Notes: generated from the letters alone by a model not told the origin. A stretch of DNA of 22,580 bases from Candidatus Kuenenbacteria bacterium GW2011_GWA2_42_15 (GCA_000998185.1 LCCW01000020.1:1-22580); one strand, 5' to 3'; shown: positions 1-6,711, numbered from the stretch's first letter. Numbers and translations: made by a program.

Positions 1-32
1 TTATGGCCGATGGGAGAAAAATTAAATAATAC

Positions 33-61
33 TTGACACTATATCCTATATGATATATAAT
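33..61 (+). promoter_or_regulatory. sigma-70 promoter, perfect consensus, overlapping the toxin start
   Basis: TTGACA (33-38) and TATAAT (56-61) match the consensus exactly with a 17-bp spacer, so transcription should begin near 68. This is downstream of the toxin ATG at 50, which conflicts with using that ATG from this promoter. Confidence 0.7.
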
Positions 62-430
62 GGAAATAATAAAGAATATCGGGTTAAATTTTACCAAAAT
101 AGCCAAACCGGCGAATCAGTAGTGTTTGATTATATAGAAAACTTAGACCTAAAAGCAAAAGCCAAAGTTTTGAAATATATTGAATTTTTACGCCAGCATC
201 AAGGTTATTTAGATGAGCCCTACACCAAACATATTAAAGGTAAAATTAGGGAATTGCGAGTGGATTTTGGCCATCAAAGGCATAGAATTTTCTATTTTGC
301 GTTTATCAAAAAGACAATTATTTTACTTCACGCTTTTTTGAAAAAAACTGATAAAACACCAATAGCGGAAATTAAAAAAGCCGAGAATAATTATTTTGAT
401 GCCATCAATAACCAAAAATTATATGAATAA
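50..430 (+). CDS. HigB/RelE-type toxin (phage Gp49-like family)
   Basis: 126-aa small basic protein resembling the Gp49-like branch of RelE/HigB toxins, which act as ribosome-dependent mRNA interferases. The family signature is visible: an N-terminal strand (YRVKFYQ) followed by a helix with 'FDYIENL', then 'HIKGKIRELRVDFG', an 'RIFYF' strand and the C-terminal 'LLHAFLKKTDKTP' followed by a lysine-rich helix. Its last 8 bases overlap an XRE-type antitoxin gene, toxin first, as in HigBA modules. The ATG at 50 is the only ordinary start that keeps the conserved first strand, yet a perfect promoter -10 box sits at 56-61. Either an upstream promoter is used or the true start is a non-standard codon downstream. 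Family assignment is confident; exact start and activity are inferred. Confidence 0.85.
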   Translation: MIYNGNNKEYRVKFYQNSQTGESVVFDYIENLDLKAKAKVLKYIEFLRQHQGYLDEPYTKHIKGKIRELRVDFGHQRHRIFYFAFIKKTIILLHAFLKKTDKTPIAEIKKAENNYFDAINNQKLYE

Positions 431-734
431 AAAAAACATAATCAAAAAAGAAAAAAAAGCCATTGACTTTCAGAAATATTTGGCTAGGCAGTTAAAAGAT
501 GAGTCAGTGAAAAAATATTATGATGAATATGGCAAGCAATTAGAAATTGCTTATCAAATATTGCAATTACGCCAACAACAGAAAATGTCGCAGACAGAAT
601 TGGCGCGCCGTTTAAAAACCAAACAAAGCAATGTGGCGCGCATGGAAACTGGACAGCAAAATTTTACCACCGATACTTTGCAAAAAGTGGCAGGTATTTT
701 TAAATGTCAGTTAAAGGTGGAGTTTGTAAAGTAA
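423..734 (+). CDS. HigA-type antitoxin, XRE-family HTH
   Basis: 103-aa protein with an XRE/Cro HTH at about residues 46-100: an 'ILQLRQQQKMSQTELARRL' helix pair, then a recognition helix in 'TKQSNVARMETG'. The N-terminal 40 residues are lysine-rich and helical. The ATG at 423 overlaps the toxin stop by 8 bases, indicating translational coupling; an in-frame ATG at 396 would lie deeper inside the toxin gene and adds residues without family support. As in other HigBA modules it should bind and neutralise the toxin and repress its own promoter, although no operator is obvious beyond the AT-rich promoter at 33-61. Confidence 0.85.
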   Translation: MNKKNIIKKEKKAIDFQKYLARQLKDESVKKYYDEYGKQLEIAYQILQLRQQQKMSQTELARRLKTKQSNVARMETGQQNFTTDTLQKVAGIFKCQLKVEFVK

Positions 735-740
735 GCAACA

Positions 741-790
741 AATAAAATTCGCGGCAGAGGGGAGAAAAATGGTATAGAGGGTAAGGAAAT
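741..790. repeat. 50-bp direct repeat, copy 1
   Basis: Starts AATAAAATTCGCGGCAGAGG and ends GTAAGGAAAT. It matches 1766-1815 at about 44 of 50 positions with no gaps. It lies 6 bases after the antitoxin stop, just as copy 2 lies shortly after the next gene's stop. 'GGGAGAAAAAT' at 12-22 may be a partial third copy. Confidence 0.8.
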
Positions 791-810
791 TGGGATAAAT
801 AAAAAATAAT

Positions 811-845
811 TTGTCATTCCCGCGATGGACTTTGGGGAATTCAGA
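811..845. repeat. ATTCCC/GGGAAT palindromic repeat
   Basis: Begins TTGTCATTCCCGCGA and contains ATTCCC (816-821) facing GGGAAT (835-840), resembling the dRS3-like 'GTCATTCCCGC...GGGAATCCAG' repeats found in many genomes. Related sequence occurs at 18225-18309, 13860-13868 and 20341-20352. The ATG at 825 lies inside it, which argues against that ATG as a start. Confidence 0.6.
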
Positions 846-866
846 AAAATAAATAAAAAAATTATT

Positions 867-1754
867 ATGAATGAACTAATAAATATAAAAGTAATTCAAA
901 AAGATTTTAATGGTGAGAAAAAAAGATTTGTTAATGCCAGAGAATTATATAAATGGCTCGGGGTCGGCAGGGATTTTTCAAATTGGATAAAAGACAGAAT
1001 TGAGAAGTATGAATTTGTGGAAGATTTGGATTATTTTGTAGCCTTCGCCAAATTTGGCGATGGATTAAAAGCCCATAAAACAGGTAAAATCATTGATTCT
1101 AAGACTGGCAAGGTTTTGCCAAAGGAATATGTGTTATCTGTGGATATGGCTAAAGAATTGGCCATGGTGGAAAATAGTGAAATAGGTAAAAAAGTCAGAA
1201 AATACTTTATTAGGGTTGAAAGTGATTTTAAAAGAGTGATGCGCATTGCTACGCTAGATCCAAAAATTATTAACCAATTAACAACGCAGTTTTGGGAAAC
1301 CAGACAAGAAACAAAAGATTACCGGAAAGATTTTACTGATTGTATTAAAAATTTTGTGGCAGTAAAAAATTATGGCACATATACTGATATGCTTTATAAT
1401 TTTTTATTTTTAGAAAAAGCCAAAGAATACAGAAAACTTTTAGATTTAGCTAAAAAAGATTTTACCAGAAATTATATGTATGAAGAAATTTTATTGATCG
1501 TTGGCGCTTTTGAAGCCGGACTTTCTGGAGAAATAGAAAAAGATTATAAAAAATTAGGCAGGATGTTAGCTAATGACGAATTTGTAAAAAAATTTAATGA
1601 ATTTGCCTCGCAGAAAAATTGGCTGGTCTATCAAAAAAGAGCCAGAAGCATCATGGCGACTTATGACGCAGAACTGCGAAGCATCAAACATCCAAAATTG
1701 ATTGATTATAAAAAAGAATTCAGTCAGGAAGATATTCAAAAACTTATTGGGTAA
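867..1754 (+). CDS. AntA/AntB-type antirepressor-domain protein
   Basis: 295-aa protein. Residues about 20-60 carry the AntA/AntB signature (FVNARELYKWLGVGRDFSNW, then 'IKDRIEKYEF'), continuing to 'DMAKELAMVENSEIGKKVRKYF' at about 93-114, with roughly 20 extra residues between ('HKTGKIIDSKTGKVLP'). The domain is typical of phage antirepressors. The C-terminal 175 residues, helical and charged, are not recognised. I chose ATG 867 because the upstream in-frame ATG at 825 falls inside a palindromic repeat and adds 14 residues without domain content. The gene is bracketed by 50-bp direct repeats, which suggests cassette-like acquisition. The regulatory target is unknown; no prophage genes are adjacent. 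Confidence 0.75.
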   Translation: MNELINIKVIQKDFNGEKKRFVNARELYKWLGVGRDFSNWIKDRIEKYEFVEDLDYFVAFAKFGDGLKAHKTGKIIDSKTGKVLPKEYVLSVDMAKELAMVENSEIGKKVRKYFIRVESDFKRVMRIATLDPKIINQLTTQFWETRQETKDYRKDFTDCIKNFVAVKNYGTYTDMLYNFLFLEKAKEYRKLLDLAKKDFTRNYMYEEILLIVGAFEAGLSGEIEKDYKKLGRMLANDEFVKKFNEFASQKNWLVYQKRARSIMATYDAELRSIKHPKLIDYKKEFSQEDIQKLIG

Positions 1755-1765
1755 TTAAAAGTGAA

Positions 1766-1815
1766 AATAAAATTTGTGGCAGAGGGGAGAAAAAAGGTAA
1801 AGGGTGTAAGGAAAT
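1766..1815. repeat. 50-bp direct repeat, copy 2
   Basis: Shares the core GGCAGAGGGGAGAAAAA and the end GTAAGGAAAT with 741-790. It lies 11 bases after the antirepressor stop and 17 bases before the next gene. Confidence 0.8.
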
Positions 1816-1832
1816 AATTTAATTTTTGTTTT

Positions 1833-2348
1833 ATGGAAATAGGTCAAAATACAACTTTACAAGTTATAACCACTACCCAAATAATTGGGATTAGTGGTGC
1901 TTCTGCGATTGCTGGTAGTTTAATTACGCTTTTTGGAATATGGCTTAAATCGTTTTTAGAATCAAAAGAAAATAAAAAAATAAGACTATTTGAAGCAAGA
2001 AGAAATGCTTATGCAGGATTAATAGGGCATCTAAATAATTCTTTTGCAAAATACGATATTTTTGTAAAAAATTATGAACCCGAAACAATTCTTGAATCAA
2101 TCACTAAATATTCGATCAGCCTTGATTATGAGCTTGCTGATGCATTACTATTAAGTAGTAATTTAGTTAAAGAAAAAATTGAAGAATATAAACAAAAAAT
2201 TTTTAGTTTGAGGGGTGGTATATTAAGTGATGCTCATAGCCAAAATTTACAAAATACTTTTCAAAACAGAATTCAAGAAGCAATAAAAATACAGGAATTA
2301 GCAAAAGAATTAATAAATATGATTAGAAGCGAGCTAGAAATAAAATAA
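1833..2348 (+). CDS. one-TM protein with cytoplasmic helical domain, unknown function
   Basis: 171-aa protein I do not recognise. One clear transmembrane helix lies at about residues 16-38, followed by 'KSFLESKENKKIRLFEARRNAY' and a long, mostly helical and probably coiled-coil region to the end. The charge pattern (lysine-rich just after the helix) suggests an extracellular N-terminus and a cytoplasmic body. Many bacteria carry similar 'TM plus EARRNAYAGL' proteins of unknown role, some in accessory islands. Translation begins at ATG 1833, with no Shine-Dalgarno site. It ends 28 bases before the large secreted protease gene and may share its transcript. Confidence 0.65.
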   Translation: MEIGQNTTLQVITTTQIIGISGASAIAGSLITLFGIWLKSFLESKENKKIRLFEARRNAYAGLIGHLNNSFAKYDIFVKNYEPETILESITKYSISLDYELADALLLSSNLVKEKIEEYKQKIFSLRGGILSDAHSQNLQNTFQNRIQEAIKIQELAKELINMIRSELEIK

Positions 2349-2376
2349 AAATCAATTATTAACTAAATTTAACTTT

Positions 2377-4704
2377 ATGAAAAAACAACTTACAATTTTG
2401 CTAATTTTATTTTTTGTTTGCGTGTCTTTTTTAATAGCTTCGCCATCTTTCGCTATATCTTCCGCCTCTGATTGCGATGAACCCAATGCTAAAATTACCT
2501 CAATTTCACCCGGAACTGCGGTTCCGATTGGCGGGTCTCTTATTATTAATGGCTATGGTTTTGGGGAGTTGAAAAAGATATTAGCTGGAGATACTGGTAA
2601 ACCGCCTAGCGTCTTACAATATTTTTATGATAGATATGTAGACATCTCATTAATAAAAGATGGAATGGTACATGCCGCAGGAATGTTTGAAAAAGACAGC
2701 GGAATAATTAGTTGGACTGATACAAAAATAGAAATTATTATACCGACAGACATTGAGAGTAAATTGTTAAGCAATGTACAACAAAATGATTTTATAGATC
2801 TTTCTAAAGATAGTTTAATTCTATCTTTATATCATTCAAATATTTCAGAAACTAGAACATATAATGGTACTGAATATTATATAATAGGAGGAGCAGGAAC
2901 TCATTTTATTTGTGCTGATCCTTTTTTAAGTGGTTCATTTTTGTATAGTCCAAGTTGTAATGTTGATACTTGGGCGTGTGGTGGTTGGAGTGTATGTTCA
3001 TCCGGAGGGCAACAATCAAGAATTTGTAATAAAACACTTGATTGCGGATTTGTAGATACTCCTTCGCCTGTCATAACTCAATCTTGCTCTTATATTCCAT
3101 CGTGTACTTCCAGTGATTGGTCTTGTACCGATTGGGGCATGTGTTTAGTAAACGGAACCAAAAACAGAACTTGTAGCAAAATTTCAGATTGTGAAGGTGG
3201 AGTGGCATCACCAGCGACTACACAATTATGCACATATAAACCACTTTGCACAAACAGCGATTGGTCGTGTGGATCTTGGGGTATGTGCTTATCAAATGGA
3301 ACAAAAACAAGAGAGTGTAGTAAAAATTCAAACTGCCAAGGCGGAACTCAATCGCCAGCAACTACTCAACCATGCTCCTATACTCCAGCTTGTTCAGCTG
3401 ACACTTGGCAATGTGGCGATTGGGGAACTTGCTCACCGCAAGGAATTCAAGCAAGAAGCTGTAATAAGACATATGATTGTCCATCTGCTGAAACAGCGGC
3501 GCCAGCCACATCGCAATATTGCGTAGCGCCAAATCAACCACAACAACAAACACCATCGGAAGATTTAGGAATTTCTAACCAAGACACAATAGTCAAAGCC
3601 ACGGTAAAATTAATTTGTCCTGTGAGTAGCACCATGGCCAGTCAGGGATCTGGCACAATAATAAATTCATCTGGTTTAATTTTAACTAACAAACATGTCA
3701 TTGATGGCACTTCGGGTTGTTTAGTCGGTTTTATAGATGATTATGATGACGAGCCATATTTTGGCGACAGGCAAATCGCTGATATTTATAAAATTTCCAG
3801 CGATACTGATGTAGCTGTTTTGAAATTAAGAAATCCAAGCAATAAAAATTTAGCTTCTATAAATATCTCTCAAAATAGTAGCAGTAATATCAAGCTTGGT
3901 GAAATTTTAACCACTTATGGTTATCCTGCGGACTTCGGCAGAAAAATAACATATACCAGTGGAGATTTTAGCGGTGTTGATGGTAATTATTTAAAAACAA
4001 CCGCCGTGATTGAACATGGCAATTCTGGCGGTGGCGCGTATTTAAAAAATGGCTCATTTATTGGCATTCCTTCTGCCGTAGTAAAAGGCAGTTTAAATTC
4101 TATGGGACTTTTGTTGTCAGTAAATAAAGTAAATAGTTGGCTCAATAATTCCACAGCTTATAAGGGCAATAACAATAATAACGACTATTCAAGAGTTTCT
4201 GCTTTGTTAGGAAACATTGACTTAGGCACGCTGGATTCTCTTGGGTTATTTGTTGCGGGTGACAAAACAAATGATAACACAATAACAAAAGACCAAAAAT
4301 CAACAGCGAAAATTGACAAAATATTATCCAAAAGATTAGCTGGCAAACTGCTTCTCCAAGTTGAAGACCGCGGCCGAATCTGGTATGTTAATCCTGATGA
4401 TGCTCAAAAATCTGAAGTTACTTTTGCCAACGCTTTGCCGCTGTTTGAAAAATTAGCTTTGGGGATTAAAAATAGTGATTTGAATAAAATCCCGCTTAAT
4501 AATGAGAAAACGACTTCGGCGACGGGGAATAGATTGAAAGGAAAATTATTATTACAAGTGGAAGACAAAGGCCGGATTTGGTATGTGGATTTTAACGGCA
4601 AGAAATGGGAAGTTACTTGGGCGAATCTGATGAGTTTGTTTCAAAAATTAGCGCTGGGGATTACCAATACGGATTTGGGGAAGATAGCAAGCGGGAGTTT
4701 GTAA
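2377..4704 (+). CDS. secreted trypsin-like protease with IPT/TIG-like, TSP1-like and C-terminal module repeats
   Basis: 775-aa exported protein. A signal peptide spans residues 1 to about 26 (cleavage likely after 'PSFA'). Residues ~37-150 resemble an IPT/TIG fold ('ITSISPGTAVPIGGSLIINGYGFG', then 'ISWTDTKIEIIIP'). Four cysteine-rich TSP1-like repeats start near residues 193, 243, 290 and 338, each 'W-x-C-x-x-W-x-x-C' with spaced cysteines. A trypsin-like domain follows from ~405 with a complete triad: His440 in 'NKHVID', Asp478 in 'TDVAVLKL' and Ser550 in 'GNSGGGAY'. The C-terminus holds two copies of the module also found in the proteins at 10475 and 12269. Likely role, inferred: a surface or secreted protease with adhesive domains, perhaps acting on a host or neighbouring cell. 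The substrate cannot be told. Confidence 0.85.
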   Translation: MKKQLTILLILFFVCVSFLIASPSFAISSASDCDEPNAKITSISPGTAVPIGGSLIINGYGFGELKKILAGDTGKPPSVLQYFYDRYVDISLIKDGMVHAAGMFEKDSGIISWTDTKIEIIIPTDIESKLLSNVQQNDFIDLSKDSLILSLYHSNISETRTYNGTEYYIIGGAGTHFICADPFLSGSFLYSPSCNVDTWACGGWSVCSSGGQQSRICNKTLDCGFVDTPSPVITQSCSYIPSCTSSDWSCTDWGMCLVNGTKNRTCSKISDCEGGVASPATTQLCTYKPLCTNSDWSCGSWGMCLSNGTKTRECSKNSNCQGGTQSPATTQPCSYTPACSADTWQCGDWGTCSPQGIQARSCNKTYDCPSAETAAPATSQYCVAPNQPQQQTPSEDLGISNQDTIVKATVKLICPVSSTMASQGSGTIINSSGLILTNKHVIDGTSGCLVGFIDDYDDEPYFGDRQIADIYKISSDTDVAVLKLRNPSNKNLASINISQNSSSNIKLGEILTTYGYPADFGRKITYTSGDFSGVDGNYLKTTAVIEHGNSGGGAYLKNGSFIGIPSAVVKGSLNSMGLLLSVNKVNSWLNNSTAYKGNNNNNDYSRVSALLGNIDLGTLDSLGLFVAGDKTNDNTITKDQKSTAKIDKILSKRLAGKLLLQVEDRGRIWYVNPDDAQKSEVTFANALPLFEKLALGIKNSDLNKIPLNNEKTTSATGNRLKGKLLLQVEDKGRIWYVDFNGKKWEVTWANLMSLFQKLALGITNTDLGKIASGSL
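4333..4494 (+). repeat. surface-protein module, copy 1 (divergent)
   Basis: Encodes about 54 residues: 'RLAGKLLLQVEDRGRIWYV', a short 'NPDDAQKSEVTF' linker, then 'LFEKLALGIKNSDLNKIP'. This is the NP/KSEVTF subtype, equivalent to the first module of the two proteins downstream. Confidence 0.85.
4531..4686 (+). repeat. surface-protein module, copy 2
   Basis: About 52 residues: 'RLKGKLLLQVEDKGRIWYV', 'DFNGKKWEVTW', then 'LFQKLALGITNTDLGKI'. Its DNA is nearly the same as the orphan copy at 5699-5854, the closest relative in the window. Confidence 0.9.
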
Positions 4705-4733
4705 TAAACCGTTCTTCTTGGTATTATAAGGTT

Positions 4734-5056
4734 ATGGAAACCACCAGTCTTAAACAAAGATTTTATAAGGTTTTTGCCAATTTACCGCTTAATCTGCGCG
4801 AAGAGGTGATTTTGGTGCTTGAAAAAAGAGGTCCGATCACTTGGCAAGTGGCTTATTTGGAAGTGAACAATTGGTCATGGAGAGATTAAAAACCCTGCCG
4901 GATAATGCCGGTTTGTCAATCGGTGCCCAAGGAGAATTTAACAGAGACGAACTGATCAGCCATGTGCAAAACGGCGATGAAATCGGCCAGAAAATAATTG
5001 AGGTGGAATTGAATTTTTTGCGCGGACTCAAAGAAGGCATTTTATATGAAACATAA
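4734..5056 (+). pseudogene. small gene of unknown function, frameshifted, partner of the caspase-like gene
   Basis: Two reading frames together look like one small protein of about 100 residues. From ATG 4734 the frame gives 'METTSLKQRFYKVFANLPLN', then 'LREEVILVLEKRGPITWQVA' and 'YLEVNN' before a stop at 4887. The other frame, open from about 4823, continues with 'EQLVMERLKTL' and ends 'FLRGLKEGILYET' at 5056. The junction is probably near 4860-4880, from a short deletion or a one-base error. The downstream frame's end overlaps the caspase-like gene by 11 bases, so the two were translationally coupled. I recall similar small proteins in related genomes but no function. An intact gene starting with TTG at 4841 is a weaker alternative. 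Confidence 0.55.
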
Positions 5057-5678
5057 TCTACTGATAACGAGACCGAATTTTGATGTGACCACTCGTTATC
5101 TTTTTGTTTGGGCAAAGAAAATCATTGAGCTGGCCGAAAAAAAGTGCGGCAAAATTTTTGATCTTAAGAAACAGCGCGCCAACCGAAAAGAGTTTGAAAG
5201 CGTCATGAGAAAGCATGAACCAGGTTTAGCGTTTTTGAACGGACACGGCGACGAGAGAACGGTGGCGGGTCAAGATAATGAAGCGCTAATTCGCGCTGGA
5301 GAAAACGAAGAAATTTTGAAAGCAAAAATCGTTTACGCGCTTTCTTGCCGTTCGGGAAAAACTTTAGGACCGTACAGCGTAAAAGCCGGCGCCGATGCCT
5401 ACATCGGTTATGATGAGGATTTCTATTTTTTGTACGATAATGACAAACAAACCCGGCCTGAACAAGATAAAACCGCTGAAATATTTTTAGAACCGGCCAG
5501 TCAGGTTATGATTTCTTTGCTAAAAAATCATTCGCCCCAAGAGGCGCATGCCAATTCAAGAAAATCTTTTGCCCGCCAGGCCAGAAAATTATTAACCAGT
5601 GGCGCCACCGCTCTGGAAAGTTCAGCCATTAAGTATTTAATTTGGAATATGCAACATCAGGTTTGCGTGGAAAAATAG
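5046..5678 (+). CDS. putative caspase-like (clan CD) cysteine peptidase
   Basis: 210-aa soluble protein with no signal peptide or membrane segment. The arrangement of a clan CD peptidase is visible: a hydrophobic strand ending in a His-Gly pair ('LAFLNGHGDE', His67), then about 30 residues later a second strand ending in Ala-Leu-Ser-Cys ('IVYALSCRSGKTLG', Cys101), followed by 'AGADAYIGYDEDF'. Gingipain, CHAT and caspase families share this His/Cys placement, with Cys101 as nucleophile. ATG 5046 overlaps the preceding small gene by 11 bases. The pair sits between two copies of the surface module. Substrate and trigger are unknown. It could be a regulatory or suicide protease, or an inactive member. 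Family assignment is from motif pattern only. Confidence 0.6.
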   Translation: MKHNLLITRPNFDVTTRYLFVWAKKIIELAEKKCGKIFDLKKQRANRKEFESVMRKHEPGLAFLNGHGDERTVAGQDNEALIRAGENEEILKAKIVYALSCRSGKTLGPYSVKAGADAYIGYDEDFYFLYDNDKQTRPEQDKTAEIFLEPASQVMISLLKNHSPQEAHANSRKSFARQARKLLTSGATALESSAIKYLIWNMQHQVCVEK

Positions 5679-5698
5679 GCGATGCTCCAATCGGCAAC

Positions 5699-5875
5699 CG
5701 TTTAAAAGGCAAATTATTATTGCAAGTGGAAGACAAAGGCCGGATTTGGTATGTGGATTTTAATGGCAAGAAATGGGAAGTAACCTGGGTAAATCTGATG
5801 GGGCTGTTTCAAAAATTGGCGCTGGGGATTACCAACGCGGATTTGGAGAAGATAGCCAGCGGGGGTTTGGAGTAA
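5699..5875 (+). pseudogene. orphan C-terminal module, relic of a secreted protein
   Basis: Encodes one complete module ('RLKGKLLLQVEDKGRIWYV' to 'LALGITNADLEKI') followed by 'ASGGLE' and a stop, the same ending as the secreted protease ('ASGSL'). There is no signal peptide; the frame opens at 5642 inside the caspase-like gene. The preceding 'IGNRL' matches the 'TGNRL' before copy 2. It is best read as the 3' end of a lost or duplicated surface-protein gene, separated from its parent by the caspase-like pair. Confidence 0.7.
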
Positions 5876-5930
5876 AATTTAGATTAAAATATTTATGAAC
5901 AGCCAAAATTTAATTGCGCATAATTTGAAT

Positions 5931-5959
5931 TTGACAGGGTTTTTTGACTGTGCTATATT
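5931..5959 (+). promoter_or_regulatory. extended -10 promoter for the NYN gene
   Basis: TTGACA (5931-5936), a 17-bp spacer, then TATATT (5954-5959) preceded by TGC (5951-5953), an extended -10 element. Predicted start of transcription is near 5966. Confidence 0.8.
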
Positions 5960-5975
5960 TAATTCACTAAAACCG

Positions 5976-6013
5976 CCCACTCTGTCCTCGCGAGAGGACC
6001 CGGTGGGTTTTTA
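5976..6013 (+). terminator. terminator-like leader hairpin just after the promoter
   Basis: CCCAC (5976-5980) pairs with GTGGG (6003-6007). Inside it GTCCTC (5984-5989) pairs with GAGGAC (5994-5999) around a GCGA tetraloop, and a T-rich run follows. It starts about 10 bases after the predicted transcription start and ends shortly before ATG 6026, so it could attenuate the NYN gene, protect the 5' end or yield a short RNA. Confidence 0.7.
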
Positions 6014-6025
6014 ATTTTATAAAAT

Positions 6026-6598
6026 ATGATAGAAAATAAAAAACGGCTGGCGGTTTTTATTGATGGCAGTAATTTCTACTTCAAATTGAAATCACTGGAA
6101 ATTAAAAACTTAAGCCGTTTTAATTTTCGCGGTTTAATTGATTGGCTGGCGCGCGACAGGGAGATTGTCAGCGCTGGTTATTATGTCGGCGTGGTCAGAG
6201 CCAAACCAAACGACGAAAGAGGACAAAAATTAAGAAGGGCGCAAAGGGATTTGTTTAACTTTTTAAATTCCAGAGCACAACGAATAACGGTGCATCGCGG
6301 ATACTTGATGAAAAACGATAACGCTTTTCATGAAAAAGGCGTGGATGTGAAAATTGCCACGGACTTATTGGTGGGCGCTTATGAAAATTTATATGATGAA
6401 GCCCTGATTATTTCCTCGGACACGGATTTAATTCCAGCGATGGAAAAAGTAAAACATTTAGGAAAAGCTGTGGAATATATTGGTTTTGGCCATCAACCAG
6501 CCTTGGCCATGCAAACATTCGCCACCATCTCGCGTCTGCTGATTAAAGACGAATTAAAATCTTTTATTAACAGTGATGCAAGCGCGGGAACAGAATAA
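6026..6598 (+). CDS. NYN-domain (PIN-like) ribonuclease, LabA/DUF88 family
   Basis: 190-aa cytoplasmic protein of the NYN family, PIN-like metal-dependent nucleases mostly acting on RNA. The acidic sites expected of the fold are visible: Asp13 in 'VFIDGSNFY', Asp107 and Asp113 in 'GVDVKIATDLL', and Asp132/Asp134 in 'SSDTDLIPA'. The C-terminus is a helix ('MQTFATISRLLIKDELKSF'). Length matches single-domain members. It has its own strong promoter (5931-5959) and leader hairpin, and stands between the module relics and gyrB. RNA processing or turnover is the likely role; the specific substrate is unknown. Confidence 0.85.
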   Translation: MIENKKRLAVFIDGSNFYFKLKSLEIKNLSRFNFRGLIDWLARDREIVSAGYYVGVVRAKPNDERGQKLRRAQRDLFNFLNSRAQRITVHRGYLMKNDNAFHEKGVDVKIATDLLVGAYENLYDEALIISSDTDLIPAMEKVKHLGKAVEYIGFGHQPALAMQTFATISRLLIKDELKSFINSDASAGTE

Positions 6599-6607
6599 TT
6601 TTGTTAG

Positions 6608-6676
6608 GTTGTTCAAAAAATATCGTCGGGTATTACTAACGCTGATTTGGATAAAATAGAAAATGGAAGCTTATAA
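6608..6676 (+). pseudogene. C-terminal relic of the surface-protein module
   Basis: In one frame this stretch reads 'VVQKISSGITNADLDKIENGSL' then a stop at 6674-6676, recognisably the last third of the module ('FQKLALGITNADL.KI') with the usual short tail. There is no start codon or upstream coding. It fills most of the gap between the NYN gene and gyrB. Confidence 0.7.
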
Positions 6677-6677
6677 T
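6647..6677 (+). promoter_or_regulatory. possible gyrB promoter
   Basis: TATAAT at 6672-6677 with a weak TTGGAT at 6647-6652 and a long 19-bp spacer. It lies in the module relic, 35 bases before the gyrB ATG. Confidence 0.4.
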
Positions 6678-6711
6678 AATTTTAAAAAATAGAAAATAAT
6701 TTAAAGATAAT

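Noticed and set aside
825..866. Upstream ATG for the antirepressor-like gene
   Set aside because: The ATG belongs to a dispersed ATTCCC/GGGAAT repeat and the added 14 residues have no domain support.
3191..3526. 111-codon plus-strand frame within the TSP1-like repeats
   Set aside because: It is an alternate frame of the cysteine repeat region, kept open by the repeat structure; the main frame has all the expected domains.
4605..4733. Upstream extension of the small partner gene to 4605
   Set aside because: It would run in another frame through the protease gene's last module and stop codon region; the ATG at 4734 begins the part that looks like a protein of its own.
4822..4828. AAAAAAG slippery heptamer as evidence of programmed -1 frameshifting
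   Set aside because: The codon register of the reading frame does not match the X-XXY-YYZ arrangement, no strong downstream structure was seen, and the conserved-looking first frame continues well past the site.
5642..5875. Separate small protein starting at ATG 5642
   Set aside because: The start is inside the caspase-like gene in another frame and the product lacks a signal peptide, so it is better explained as a gene tail.
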